Assembly (NCBI RefSeq): GCF_009928525.1
Contig: NZ_JAABOK010000011.1
Span: 124,001-188,000, forward strand
Length of the DNA stretch: 64,000 bases
Direction of reading: 5' to 3'
From: Chitinophaga solisilvae
Lineage (GTDB): Bacteria; Bacteroidota; Bacteroidia; Chitinophagales; Chitinophagaceae
How positions within the stretch are numbered: position 1 is the first letter of the stretch; the number at the start of each line of letters is the position of its first letter. The notes beneath the pieces are model-generated. The model made no database searches, was not told where the DNA came from, and worked only from the letters and a program-made list of their open reading frames with translations. The position numbers and the translations under genes were made by a program. Shown here one piece after another: positions 45,216 to 54,834 of the stretch.

Positions 45216-45887
45216 TTACAGCCTGCCGCCGCCGGCGAAATATCTTTTCCAGTAAGGCTCTTTCAGATCACTGATCATAACGCCTGCACTGGTGGAAGCA
45301 TGAACAAATTTGTCATTCTCCAGGTAGATGCCCACGTGGGATATACGCCTGTGGTGTATTTTAAAGAAGACCAGGTCGCCTTCATGCAGATCACGGGCAC
45401 TCACTCTTTTCTGTACCGCATTGTACAACTGTACGGAATTACCGGCAAGACTCAGCTGGAAAACGGTATTCACCAGCATATTCACAAAACCGGAACAATC
45501 AATACCATCACGGGTTTTGCCTCCCATCCGGTAGGGAGTACCCCACCATTCTTCTATAAAATTATACAGCTTGTGATTCAGCACATCCTCTACCGGCACA
45601 TCCAGTAACTGGGCATACTTGAACTGCCAGCTCTGTGCATTTTCCAGATTGGCACTGCTGCGGGTAATATTACGGGAGATGTTCACATTCCTGCTGCCAA
45701 CATCTGCAGCAGTATGATGATTATAACGCGGAGTAGTAATTCCCTCAATGAAGGTCGTCTTCCTGCTTTGCTGTACCGGCGCAGGTTCCGGACGCTTAAC
45801 CGTCACTTTCCTAGATGTCGAACAGGAACTGAATGCCATTACACAAATACAAAATCCTACATACAAATGTTCCTTTCTTCTCATCAT
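45216..45887 (-). CDS. NlpC/P60 (C40) peptidase lipoprotein
   Basis: This 223-residue protein has a lipoprotein signal ending in FSSCSTSRK, so it should be membrane-anchored. The catalytic Cys is in GIDCSGFVNMLV, the His in RISHVGIYLENDKFVHAS, and the domain starts WWGTPYRMGGKTRD. Such enzymes cleave peptidoglycan stem peptides. Its stop is only 3 bp from that of the convergent flippase. A promoter box lies at 45916. Confidence 0.93.
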   Translation of the reverse strand: MMRRKEHLYVGFCICVMAFSSCSTSRKVTVKRPEPAPVQQSRKTTFIEGITTPRYNHHTAADVGSRNVNISRNITRSSANLENAQSWQFKYAQLLDVPVEDVLNHKLYNFIEEWWGTPYRMGGKTRDGIDCSGFVNMLVNTVFQLSLAGNSVQLYNAVQKRVSARDLHEGDLVFFKIHHRRISHVGIYLENDKFVHASTSAGVMISDLKEPYWKRYFAGGGRL

Positions 45888-45915
45888 AGTTACCGGTTAA
45901 ATTTTCGCTAAAATA

Positions 45916-45923
45916 CAAAGTTA
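45916..45923 (-). promoter_or_regulatory. -7 promoter box of the NlpC/P60 gene
   Basis: On the minus strand TAACTTTG matches TAnnTTTG exactly, 28 bp before the ATG at 45887. No clear -33 box. Confidence 0.5.
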
Positions 45924-45963
45924 TGTGGAATGAACCCATTGAAATTGAGGTTGACGACAATAT

Positions 45964-46108
45964 AATTACGAATTGCGAATTACGAATTACGAATGTGGAG
46001 GCGAAGATCTGTACGAAGATGAAGGGAGATAACTATATAATATATTCTTTCATCTTCGTACAGATCTTCGCCTCCACATTCGTAATTCGTAATTCGCAAT
46101 TCGTAATT
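45964..46108. repeat. Long inverted repeat (element F)
   Basis: Four heptamers form the outer part of the left arm, followed by AATGTGGAGGCGAAGAT and CTGTACGAAGATGAA. The right arm is the exact complement of the inner part. The loop is about 25 nt and AT-rich. It lies between the divergent NlpC/P60 and dnaE genes. Confidence 0.95.
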
Positions 46109-46115
46109 AAAATCC

Positions 46116-46123
46116 TAATTTTG
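46116..46123 (+). promoter_or_regulatory. -7 promoter box of dnaE
   Basis: TAATTTTG matches TAnnTTTG exactly, 29 bp before the dnaE ATG. A TTCG at 46093-46096, inside the right arm of element F, sits at the 19-nt spacing where TTTG would be expected. Confidence 0.5.
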
Positions 46124-46152
46124 GCCCTTGACGACGAAACAGCTTATCAATT

Positions 46153-49100
46153 ATGGTCTTTTCCCATTTACACGTACATACACAATTTTCATTACTGGAT
46201 GGTGCAGCGGATATCAAGTCACTGTACAAAAAGGCGATGGCTTCCAATCAGCCGGCGCTGGCAATTACTGACCATGGTAATATGTTTGGTGCGTTTCAGT
46301 TTGTGGCGGAAGCTTATAATAATAAACTGAATCCGGCTGACCCGAAAGATAAACGGCTGAAAGTAAAACCGATTGTCGGCTGTGAGTTCTATCTCGTGGA
46401 AAACCGCTTCAAACGTGCGTTTACACGCGAAGAAAAAGATATACGCTATCACCAGGTGCTGCTGGCAAAAGATGAGGAAGGCTACCGGAACCTTATTAAG
46501 CTGTGCTCGCTGGGATATATGGAAGGGCTGTATGGTAAATATCCGCGTATTGATAAGGAATTAATTCTGCAGTACCACAAGGGACTTATTGCCACGACCT
46601 GCTGCCTTGGCGCTTCTGTCCCCAAAACGATTCTGCGCCACGGGGAAGATGCCGGTGAACAGGAATTCAAATGGTGGCTGGATATTTTCGGCGATGACTT
46701 CTACGTGGAAATGCAGCGCCATGGCATCCCTGAACAGGACCAGGTAAATGCAGTACTGCTGAAATTCGCTGCCAAATACAACGTAAAGATTATCGCATCC
46801 AACGATTCTCACTATGTAGATCAGGCAGATGCCAACGCACACGATATCCTGCTCTGTATAAATACGGGAGAAAAAAAATCAACTCCCACCAATAAAGAGT
46901 TTTCGGACGATGACGTGTCGATGAAGAACAGACGTTTCGCTTTTTATAACGATCAGTTCTATTTCAAGACCACGGAAGAAATGAGCGCGCTGTTCCACGA
47001 CCTGCCACAGGCCATCGACAATACCAACGAGATTGTTGACAAGGTACAGCTGCTGGATCTCAAACGCGATATCCTGCTGCCTAACTTCCCCATCCCGAAA
47101 GAATTTATCACGCAGGACCAGTACCTGCGCCACATCACCTACGAAGGCGCCCGCACCCGCTATACCGAGATGACCGCCGATGTGGAAGAACGTATCAATT
47201 TTGAACTGCAGGTAATCGAAAATATGGGATTTGCCGGGTACTTCCTGATTGTAGCCGACTTCATCAAGGCGGGCCGCGATCTGGGCGTATTCATCGGCCC
47301 CGGCCGTGGTTCCGCCGCCGGATCTGCAGTGGCGTACTGTATCGGCATCACCAATATCGACCCGATCAAATACAACCTGCTGTTTGAGCGTTTCCTCAAC
47401 CCGGACCGTAAGAGCATGCCCGATATTGATACGGACTTCGATGATGAAGGCCGTCAGAAGGTAATTGACTACGTGGTACAGAAATACGGCCGCAACCAGG
47501 TGGCACAGATCATCACCTACGGTACCATGGCCGCCAAAATGAGTATCAAGGACGTTGCCCGCGTAATGGACCTGCCCCTGCAGGACTCCAACGCACTGGC
47601 CAAACTGGTACCCGATAAACCCGGTATTCAGCTGGACCGCATCTTTAATGCGCCGCTGGATGGCGAGAAAGGCCTGTCAGACAAAGAAGGCCTCGCCGGT
47701 GAAGATATCGAGAATGTAAAGAAACTACGCGAACTCATCAAGGGAGAAGACCTGCAGGGAGAAGTACTCCGCGAAGCCTGCGTACTGGAAGGTTCCGTAC
47801 GTAACACCGGTATACATGCCGCCGGTATCATCATCGCACCACAGGACCTCTACGACCTCATTCCCGTTTCTACCGCCAAAGACTCCGACCTGCTGGTCAC
47901 CCAGTTTGAAGGAAGCATCATCGAATCTGCCGGCGTAATCAAGATGGACTTCCTGGGGCTGAAGACCCTCACCATCATCAAAGGCGCGCTGGAACTGATC
48001 CGCATGAACCACGGCGTGGAAATTGAAATAGACAACATCCCCCTGGATGATGCCAAAACATATGAACTCTACCAGAAAGGCGAAACCAACGCAACGTTCC
48101 AGTTCGAGTCGCCCGGTATGCAGAAATATCTCCGTGAACTGAAGCCGGACAGATTCGACGATCTCATCGCCATGAACGCCTTGTATCGTCCCGGTCCGCT
48201 CGAGTACATACCTTCCTTTATCCGCCGTAAACATGGGCTGGAGCCTGTTACCTACGATATTCCGGAAATGGAGGAATACCTCAAGGATACCTACGGTATT
48301 ACCGTATACCAGGAGCAGGTGATGTTGCTCAGCCAGAAGCTGGCTAACTTCTCCCGCGGAGATGCGGATATCCTCCGTAAAGCCATGGGTAAGAAACAGA
48401 TTGCCGTACTGAACAAGATGAAGGCCCAGTTCATGGAAGGTTGCGCTGCCAACGGCCATGATCCGAAAGTCTGCGATAAGGTGTGGACAGACTGGGAAGC
48501 ATTCGCCTCCTATGCGTTCAACAAGTCGCACTCTACCTGCTATGCCTTCGTAGCCTACCAGACTGCCTATCTCAAAGCCCACTACCCGTCAGAATATATG
48601 GCTGCCGTACTCAACTGCGCCAGCAATATTGAAAAGATCACCTTCTTCATGGAGGAATCCAAGCGTATGGGCATCGAAGTATTGCCGCCGGATGTGAACG
48701 AGTCGCTGAAAGGTTTTGCCGTAAACAAACAGGGCCACGTACGTTTCGGCCTCGGCGGACTGAAAGGCGTTGGCGAAGCAGCTATTGAGAACCTGCTGGA
48801 AGAAAGAAAGAAGGAAGGGGCCTTCAAAAATGTTTTCGACTTTATCAAACGCGTAAATCAGCGCGCAGTCAATAAAAAATCACTGGAAGCCCTGGTGATG
48901 TCCGGTGCGTTCGACGGTTTCCCGGAATTCCACCGCGCCCAGTATTTCCATAAACCGGAAGGCGAACAGCTGACCGGCCTCGATAAGATCGTGAAATTCG
49001 GTCAGCAGGTGAGCGCCGGCTCTTCCAATATCGGCAGCCTCTTTGCAGACGATATTCTCCCCGATGTGGAGCCGCCGAAAATTGCCAATTGCGACCCCTG

Positions 49101-49794
49101 GCCGCTCATTATGAAGCTCAATAATGAAAGGGATATCACCGGTATCTATATCTCCGGCCACCCGCTGGATGATTACCGCTTTGAGCTGAAACACTACAAT
49201 ATGAACTCCGTACAGGAACTGGTAGAATACCAGGCGGAAATCAGCACACCCGGCAGCACCGGTGGCAGAGCGCGTGAACGCAACTTCCGCCTCGCCGTAT
49301 ACATCACCAACGCACAGGAAAGAATTTCCCGTAACAACCGCCAGTTCGGGGTGATGACCATTGAAGACTATACCGGCAAATTTGAATTCGCGCTGTGGAG
49401 CGAAGATTTCATCCGCTTCGCCCCCTACCTGAAACCGGGCCTCTGCCTGTTCATCAACGGCGGCTTCAAATCCAAACGCTTCAATGATAACGAATATGAG
49501 TTCAAGGTTAGCGGTATCCAGCTGCTGCAGGAAGTAAAGAAAACACATACCAAACAGGTATTCCTCGCTACTGCTCCCAAACAGCTGAACCGCGAAACAG
49601 TAGACTTCCTCGTAGAAAATATCAACCGCTTCCCCGGTAACAGCACACTGCATGTACAGCTCACCGACCGCGACGATAACCTGCAGGTAAAATTGCATAC
49701 CTTCAATAAGAAAATCGAAATGAATGACGAGTTGGCACACTTCCTGCGAAAACAGCCGGATATTGATGTCTATATCGAAACTATCAATAAGTAG
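46153..49794 (+). CDS. dnaE: DNA polymerase III alpha subunit
   Basis: This 1213-residue protein is the replicative polymerase catalytic subunit. It begins with a PHP domain (SHLHVHTQFSLLDGAADI and ITDHGNMFGAF). The palm has GPGRGSAAGSAVAYCIGI and the catalytic PDIDTDFDDEGR. Fingers and the tandem HhH region follow (RFGLGGLKGVGEAAIENL), then an OB fold (RNNRQFGVMTIEDYTGKFEF) near residue 1060. The length is normal for DnaE. It is monocistronic: trxA lies 116 bp downstream with its own leader. Confidence 0.98.
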   Translation: MVFSHLHVHTQFSLLDGAADIKSLYKKAMASNQPALAITDHGNMFGAFQFVAEAYNNKLNPADPKDKRLKVKPIVGCEFYLVENRFKRAFTREEKDIRYHQVLLAKDEEGYRNLIKLCSLGYMEGLYGKYPRIDKELILQYHKGLIATTCCLGASVPKTILRHGEDAGEQEFKWWLDIFGDDFYVEMQRHGIPEQDQVNAVLLKFAAKYNVKIIASNDSHYVDQADANAHDILLCINTGEKKSTPTNKEFSDDDVSMKNRRFAFYNDQFYFKTTEEMSALFHDLPQAIDNTNEIVDKVQLLDLKRDILLPNFPIPKEFITQDQYLRHITYEGARTRYTEMTADVEERINFELQVIENMGFAGYFLIVADFIKAGRDLGVFIGPGRGSAAGSAVAYCIGITNIDPIKYNLLFERFLNPDRKSMPDIDTDFDDEGRQKVIDYVVQKYGRNQVAQIITYGTMAAKMSIKDVARVMDLPLQDSNALAKLVPDKPGIQLDRIFNAPLDGEKGLSDKEGLAGEDIENVKKLRELIKGEDLQGEVLREACVLEGSVRNTGIHAAGIIIAPQDLYDLIPVSTAKDSDLLVTQFEGSIIESAGVIKMDFLGLKTLTIIKGALELIRMNHGVEIEIDNIPLDDAKTYELYQKGETNATFQFESPGMQKYLRELKPDRFDDLIAMNALYRPGPLEYIPSFIRRKHGLEPVTYDIPEMEEYLKDTYGITVYQEQVMLLSQKLANFSRGDADILRKAMGKKQIAVLNKMKAQFMEGCAANGHDPKVCDKVWTDWEAFASYAFNKSHSTCYAFVAYQTAYLKAHYPSEYMAAVLNCASNIEKITFFMEESKRMGIEVLPPDVNESLKGFAVNKQGHVRFGLGGLKGVGEAAIENLLEERKKEGAFKNVFDFIKRVNQRAVNKKSLEALVMSGAFDGFPEFHRAQYFHKPEGEQLTGLDKIVKFGQQVSAGSSNIGSLFADDILPDVEPPKIANCDPWPLIMKLNNERDITGIYISGHPLDDYRFELKHYNMNSVQELVEYQAEISTPGSTGGRARERNFRLAVYITNAQERISRNNRQFGVMTIEDYTGKFEFALWSEDFIRFAPYLKPGLCLFINGGFKSKRFNDNEYEFKVSGIQLLQEVKKTHTKQVFLATAPKQLNRETVDFLVENINRFPGNSTLHVQLTDRDDNLQVKLHTFNKKIEMNDELAHFLRKQPDIDVYIETINK

Positions 49795-49910
49795 GATGTC
49801 AAAAAAGCAGTAATTTGCACTCGGATCAGGATTTGATCATAATAACATCGTAAACAATCAAAGACTATCAAAAACAATCATTAATAACAACCTTTAAATT
49901 ATAATATTAT

Positions 49911-50228
49911 ATGGCTTTAGAATTCACTGACGCGAACTTTCAGTCAACAGTCTTAGACTCCGATAAATTATCTGTAATAGATTTCTGGGCAGAATGGTGT
50001 GGTCCTTGCCGTGCTATCGGACCAGTAATTGAAGAACTGTCTAAAGACTACGCCGGTAAAGTTAATATCGGCAAAGTTAACGTGGATCATAACCCACAGT
50101 TATCTATTGACTACGGTATCACCAGCATTCCGGCTATCCTGTTCGTAAAGAACGGCCAGGTAGTAGACAAACAGGTAGGCGCTGTTCCTAAATCAGTGCT
50201 GGAGAAAAAAATTCAGGCAAACCTCTAA
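49911..50228 (+). CDS. trxA: Thioredoxin
   Basis: This 105-residue cytoplasmic thioredoxin has [19 protein letters not shown] with the WCGPC active site, the cis-proline motif [14 protein letters not shown] and the conserved Gly ([11 protein letters not shown]). It has no signal peptide. A near-consensus -7 box (TAATTTG) lies at 49811-49817, and a long leader of about 90 nt follows. A strong terminator ends the gene at 50271-50310. Confidence 0.97.
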   Translation: MALEFTDANFQSTVLDSDKLSVIDFWAEWCGPCRAIGPVIEELSKDYAGKVNIGKVNVDHNPQLSIDYGITSIPAILFVKNGQVVDKQVGAVPKSVLEKKIQANL

Positions 50229-50270
50229 TAAAGTAAGCCCGCCGGACGTTTTATAACTACCGGTGCAGGA

Positions 50271-50310
50271 AGCGGAGATGTGAGTAAGTGCTCGCATCTT
50301 CGCTTTTTTT
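50271..50310 (+). terminator. Rho-independent terminator of trxA
   Basis: AGCGGAGATGTGAG pairs with CTCGCATCTTCGCT across a TAAGTG loop, with two G-U pairs, and is followed by seven T residues. The GTG at 50280, which could be read as the start of the next gene, lies inside this stem. Confidence 0.85.
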
Positions 50311-50363
50311 ATGCCCATATCTCAGCAACGCTATGTATATTACATCATAAATATTTATCTTCT

Positions 50364-52517
50364 TTGCGTCAGACATTTATTATCCTGCTTACCTTACTTT
50401 ACTGTCTTTCCGCCGCCGGCCAGCGGAAGTGCGGCACCACTGAGGCGCTGCAGCAGCGCTCCAGAAACAACCCTGCCTTACAGGAACTGATACGGACTAC
50501 CGAAAGAACCCTGGTACAGGGTCAGCAGCGGCAACGCATGGCCCGTACAGAGGCTTCCCCCCAGGTCATCACTATCCCCGTGGTGGTACATATCGTTATG
50601 GATGAGCCCGGCCTGGTTACCGACGCACAGGTACGCTCCCAGATTGACGTGCTGAACCGGGACTTTACCGCTACCAATAAGGATATATCCGGGATACCGG
50701 CCGTATGGCAACCGCTGACAGGCAATACGCGGCTTAATTTCTGCCTGGCGCAGCGCACACCCGGCGGTGAACCCGCTACCGGCATTTTACGCACCACCAC
50801 CGCCGCCGGACGCAGCTTTGATATCTCCAACGGCAGCCCCGATGTGAAATATAATAGTACCGGCGGTTCCAATGCCTGGGATACCAGGAAATACCTCAAC
50901 ATTTGGGTTACCCGCATCTCCGGCGACTTTCTCGGCGTTGCCGCCCCTCCCGGCATTGGCTACCCCGCCGAACAGGAAGGCGTAGTTATCCAGTATACCG
51001 CTTTTGGTACCACCGGCAGCGTAGGCCGCACCTTCAACCTCGGACGCACTACCACACATGAATTAGGTCACTACTTCGGACTGCGGCATATATGGGGTGA
51101 CGACAGCGGCAGCTGTACCCGCACCAATAACAAAGACGATGACGGCATTGACGATACCCCGCCACAGGGAGATAATACCTTCGGCTGCCCCGGCTTTCCT
51201 AAACTGGACAACTGCAGCGCCACCTATCCGGGTATCATGTTCATGAATTACATGGACTACTCCGACGACGCCTGCATGCACCTCTTTACTAACGGACAGG
51301 TAGACCGGATGCGCTTCGTACTCGAAAATATCCGGCCCTCCCTGATGACTTCCGACGGATGCCAGCCGGTGAGCCTTCCCGGCGAAGACGCTTCCCTGAC
51401 AACCATCAGCGGTACAAACGGCAAACAGTGCGATAACCGCATCACGCCGGTAGTTACGCTCCGTAACAAAGGCCGTAACCCGCTGACCAGCATCAACATC
51501 CTTTACAGAATCAATAATGGTAATGTGGCTACCTACGCCTGGCGCGGTAACCTGGCCAGTCTTACCGAAACCACCGTTACACTGCCCTCTTCCACCGTAT
51601 CCATAGGGGTATATAACCTGAAAGCCTATACGAACCTGCCGAATGGCCTGCCGGATGCCAACACCGCTAATGATACCATTACCAGCCGTTTTAACTTTGA
51701 TGATATCGTAACACTTCCGTTTGAACAGGGCTTTGAAGATGACAGCTTCCCTCCTCCGGGATGGGTGATCTATAACCCTGACAGAAGTTTCACCTGGGAG
51801 CGCGAAAGGGCTGTAGGCCGTAACAGCCGGGCTTCTGCGCTGATCCGCAACCTGGGGTACAATGTCAATAACCAGACAGACGACCTCGTGACGCCCGTGA
51901 TTGATCCTCAGCAGGCAGATTCCGTTTTCCTGTTTTTTGACGTGGCCGCGGCAGTATACTCTGATCCCGGTACTCCGAATAATCCATGGGATACGCTGCA
52001 GGTACTTGTTACCAAAGATTGCCATCAGACCGGTAAACTGGCTTACCGCAAATGGGGTCGGAGACTGATTACGCATCCGGATGCGCTTACTACGGAATTT
52101 GTTCCTACCGCCAATGAATGGCGCCGGGATTCTGTGGATTTAACCGCATTCGTATCTAAAGAAAAATTTCAGGTTATCTTCAGAAACATCTCAAATTCAG
52201 AAAATAATATTTATATAGATAATATCAGGATTATCAGGAAAGATGTAAATCCTGCCCTGCGGGAAGCCGGCGTTCTGGTGAATCCTAACCCGACCGACGG
52301 CATCGTATGGGTCACATTTTTTGAAGTTCCGGCAGACCTGTTACAGGTATCCCTGTACAACGCAAATGGTCAGCTCATCGCCACCAAACCACCCGGCGCC
52401 ATCGCCGCCAATAACCGGATGACCTTTAATTTGGTAAATGAGCCAAATGGTGTTTATTTTGTAAAATTAATTTACAGGAACAGAGCCAAGACCATTAAAT
52501 TAATGAAAGTAAGATGA
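50364..52517 (+). CDS. M43-family metalloprotease with T9SS sorting domain
   Basis: The TTG at 50364 gives a clean signal peptide (MRQTFIILLTLLYCLSAAGQ) and is preferred over a GTG at 50280, which lies in the trxA terminator. The protein is about 717 residues. The zinc site is THELGHYFGLRHIWGDD (HExxHxxGxxH) and the Met-turn region is MFMNYMDYSDDACMHLF, as in pappalysin-type M43 proteases. A CARDB-like domain and an MAM-like domain (FEDDSFPPPGWVIYNPD) follow. The C-terminus (VNPNPTDGIVWVTF ... VYFVKLIY) is a T9SS sorting domain, so the protein is secreted or surface-bound. Its stop overlaps the mqnE start (ATGA). Confidence 0.88.
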   Translation: MRQTFIILLTLLYCLSAAGQRKCGTTEALQQRSRNNPALQELIRTTERTLVQGQQRQRMARTEASPQVITIPVVVHIVMDEPGLVTDAQVRSQIDVLNRDFTATNKDISGIPAVWQPLTGNTRLNFCLAQRTPGGEPATGILRTTTAAGRSFDISNGSPDVKYNSTGGSNAWDTRKYLNIWVTRISGDFLGVAAPPGIGYPAEQEGVVIQYTAFGTTGSVGRTFNLGRTTTHELGHYFGLRHIWGDDSGSCTRTNNKDDDGIDDTPPQGDNTFGCPGFPKLDNCSATYPGIMFMNYMDYSDDACMHLFTNGQVDRMRFVLENIRPSLMTSDGCQPVSLPGEDASLTTISGTNGKQCDNRITPVVTLRNKGRNPLTSINILYRINNGNVATYAWRGNLASLTETTVTLPSSTVSIGVYNLKAYTNLPNGLPDANTANDTITSRFNFDDIVTLPFEQGFEDDSFPPPGWVIYNPDRSFTWERERAVGRNSRASALIRNLGYNVNNQTDDLVTPVIDPQQADSVFLFFDVAAAVYSDPGTPNNPWDTLQVLVTKDCHQTGKLAYRKWGRRLITHPDALTTEFVPTANEWRRDSVDLTAFVSKEKFQVIFRNISNSENNIYIDNIRIIRKDVNPALREAGVLVNPNPTDGIVWVTFFEVPADLLQVSLYNANGQLIATKPPGAIAANNRMTFNLVNEPNGVYFVKLIYRNRAKTIKLMKVR

Positions 52518-53695
52518 CGATGAGACAAGACTACCCGGCTGTTCAGGAGCTGCTGACACAAGCAACACTCGACACTTCACTGAAGCGCATAGCGCAAAAA
52601 ATTCTGCAACAGGAAAGAATTACGCCCGAAGAAGGGCTCACCTTATTCGAGAAAGGCGATATCGGTTTTGTAGGGGCACTGGCCAACCATGTGCGTGAGC
52701 GCATGCACGGCGATAAAACTTACTTCAATCGCAATTTTCATATTGAACCCACCAACGTATGCGTGTTCACCTGCCACTTCTGCTCTTATTCAAGGTTGTA
52801 TAAAAACCGGGAAGACGGCTGGGAGCTGAGCATAGACCAGATGATGGACATCGTGAAAGGATACGATGGCCAGCCGGTTACCGAAGTACATATTGTTGGC
52901 GGCGTGCATCCTAAAATGCAGCTGGACTTCTTTGTGGAACTGATTCGGCAAATCAGGGCACACCGTCCGGACCTGCACGTCAAAGGATTCACCGCAGTGG
53001 AACTGGACTATATGTTCCGTAAAGCTAAAGTCAGCGTAGACGAAGGCATGCGCATCCTCAACGAAGCAGGCCTCCAGTCCATGCCCGGCGGCGGCGCTGA
53101 AATTTTCCACCCGGACGTACGCGCCAAAATCTGCCATGATAAAGTAGATGCAGACGGATGGCTCGCCATTCACAGGGCGGCGCACCTGCGTGGTATGCAT
53201 ACCAATGCGACCATGCTCTACGGCCACATCGAGACATTTGAACACCGCATAGATCATATGGAACGCCTGCGTCAGCTGCAGGATGAAACCAACGGCTTCA
53301 ATACCTTCATTCCACTCAAGTTCAGGAACAAAGGCAACGATATGTCCGATATTGCGGAAACCTCCATTGTAGAAGACCTGCGGCTCTATGCCATCGCACG
53401 CCTGTACATGGATAACTTCCCTCACCTGAAAGCCTACTGGCCTATGCTGGGAAGAAATACCGCACAGCTTACCCTCTCCTTTGGTGTTAATGACCTGGAC
53501 GGTACCATCGACGATACCACTAAAATATATTCCATGGCCGGCGCGGAAGAACAAAACCCTTCCATGAACACAGCGCAACTGGCCAATCTGATTAAACTGG
53601 CCGGCAGAAAACCAATTGAAAGGGATACTGTTTACAACGAAATAAAAGATTATTCCGAAGTAGTATTTTCTGATGAAGAAATACTCGCTAAATAA
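52514..53695 (+). CDS. mqnE: Aminofutalosine synthase (radical SAM)
   Basis: This 393-residue enzyme of the futalosine menaquinone pathway has the radical-SAM cluster CVFTCHFCSY (C-x3-C-x2-C). The following VHIVGGVHPKM, and AEIFHPDVRAKIC with TNATMLYGHIET, separate MqnE from MqnC. It joins 3-carboxyvinyloxybenzoate and SAM-derived adenosine. Its ATG overlaps the stop of the M43 protease gene. Other mqn genes are not in the window. A second Met at residue 3 is an alternative start. Confidence 0.93.
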   Translation: MTMRQDYPAVQELLTQATLDTSLKRIAQKILQQERITPEEGLTLFEKGDIGFVGALANHVRERMHGDKTYFNRNFHIEPTNVCVFTCHFCSYSRLYKNREDGWELSIDQMMDIVKGYDGQPVTEVHIVGGVHPKMQLDFFVELIRQIRAHRPDLHVKGFTAVELDYMFRKAKVSVDEGMRILNEAGLQSMPGGGAEIFHPDVRAKICHDKVDADGWLAIHRAAHLRGMHTNATMLYGHIETFEHRIDHMERLRQLQDETNGFNTFIPLKFRNKGNDMSDIAETSIVEDLRLYAIARLYMDNFPHLKAYWPMLGRNTAQLTLSFGVNDLDGTIDDTTKIYSMAGAEEQNPSMNTAQLANLIKLAGRKPIERDTVYNEIKDYSEVVFSDEEILAK

Positions 53696-53709
53696 GCTCA
53701 CGTAATCTT

Positions 53710-54240
53710 ATGCAATTACATCTGAAATGCATACTGCTAGCCGCTTTGTACACTGCGGGATGTCAGGGGAATGCCGGTAATAACACCGCCGGCACTGCTG
53801 ATACCGGCACAGTCACCACTACGCCGGCTGTTACCGCTACCTCCAACGGCAGCGAATTTAAAAAGGACGGCACACTGGATTTCCTGTCTAAAAACCAGGC
53901 GGACACCATCCGCAAAATTGATATTCAGGTAGCGCAGACCGACCAGCAGCGCGAAGATGGGCTTATGTACAGAAGATCCATGACAGATGAACAAGGTATG
54001 CTGTTTATCTTCCCAGATATGGAAGAACGCTCCTTCTGGATGAAAAATACCTACATCTCCCTGGATATTATTTACATAGATGACAAAATGGAGATCGTTT
54101 CCATCCAGAAATACGCAACACCACTCTCTGAAGAAGGACTACCTTCTTTCAAAAAAGCCAAATACGTATTAGAAGTAAACGGTGGCTTCTGCGACAAATA
54201 CCATATTGCGTATGGAGATAAGGTTTTCTTTAGAATTTAA
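53710..54240 (+). CDS. DUF192-domain lipoprotein
   Basis: This 176-residue protein has a lipoprotein signal (LLAALYTAGCQGN). A low-complexity Thr/Ala/Gly linker and a DUF192 domain follow: VAQTDQQREDGLMYRRSM, MLFIFPDMEERSFWMKNTYI and KYVLEVNGGFCDKYHI. DUF192 proteins have no settled function. It follows mqnE by 14 bp and is probably co-transcribed. Its TAA stop forms the first bases of element G. Confidence 0.9.
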   Translation: MQLHLKCILLAALYTAGCQGNAGNNTAGTADTGTVTTTPAVTATSNGSEFKKDGTLDFLSKNQADTIRKIDIQVAQTDQQREDGLMYRRSMTDEQGMLFIFPDMEERSFWMKNTYISLDIIYIDDKMEIVSIQKYATPLSEEGLPSFKKAKYVLEVNGGFCDKYHIAYGDKVFFRI

Positions 54241-54359
54241 TTACGAATTACGAATTGCGAATTACGAATGAGGAGCGAAGACATAAGCGAAGAAGTAAAT
54301 TCTTTATCCGCTTATGTCTTCGCTCCTCATTCGTAATTCGTAATTCGCAATTCGTAATT
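54239..54359. repeat. Long inverted repeat (element G)
   Basis: Four heptamers, then AATGAGGAGCGAAGACATAAGCG, given here as AATGAGGAGCGAAGAC plus ATAAGCG, pair perfectly with the right arm. The loop is about 19 nt. It overlaps the stop codon of the DUF192 gene. A conventional terminator follows at 54376. Confidence 0.95.
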
Positions 54360-54375
54360 CAAAGCCCATACAGGA

Positions 54376-54403
54376 AGCCCCGGCAGATGCCGGGGCTTTT
54401 TTT
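54376..54403 (+). terminator. Rho-independent terminator after the DUF192 gene
   Basis: AGCCCCGGCA pairs with TGCCGGGGCT and is followed by seven T residues. It lies just beyond element G, showing that the repeat is not the only candidate for ending this transcript. Confidence 0.9.
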
Positions 54404-54443
54404 GCTTGTGATACATATTTGATCGCTAACATAATAGCCTGTT

Positions 54444-54818
54444 TCATTGTCCTGCTCCGTCGTTGATGACACGCAGAATGTGCAGCTGGGTTTTACCTGC
54501 CGGCACTTCCCAGTCGATAATATCGCCGGTGCTGTAACCCAGCAGGGCGGTACCTATCGGAGACAGGATTGATAATTTCCCCTGCTGTATATTGCTGGCA
54601 GCAGGTAATACCAGTTTCACCTCCCGTACAGCACCGCTGCGTACATCTCTGAACTGCAGCAGGGAATTTACCTGTACTACATCTTCCGGTATTTTGTGTT
54701 TTCTGATAACCGCCCTCTCCAGCTCTTCCCGGAGCTTTTCCGTGCCGGGTGAATGATAGCAGAGGGTCTTTAAAATTTCGTAATCATGTTGGGATACAAT
54801 AATCTGCTTCTTTTTCAT
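54444..54818 (-). CDS. GreA/Rnk-like transcription factor
   Basis: This 124-residue protein has an N-terminal helical part (SQHDYEILKTLCYHSPG, KLREELERAVI) and a C-terminal GreA/GreB-type domain (KLSILSPIGTALLGYSTGD). The size and architecture match Rnk-like regulators better than full GreA, which is about 158 residues. Such proteins bind RNA polymerase near the secondary channel. It follows the FMN glutamate-synthase-like gene by 16 bp in the same direction. Confidence 0.88.
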   Translation of the reverse strand: MKKKQIIVSQHDYEILKTLCYHSPGTEKLREELERAVIRKHKIPEDVVQVNSLLQFRDVRSGAVREVKLVLPAASNIQQGKLSILSPIGTALLGYSTGDIIDWEVPAGKTQLHILRVINDGAGQ

Positions 54819-54834
54819 GATAACAAGGGTTTTA

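Noticed and set aside
50280-50363. Upstream extension of the M43 protease
   Set aside because: The start would lie inside the trxA terminator and would bury the signal peptide.
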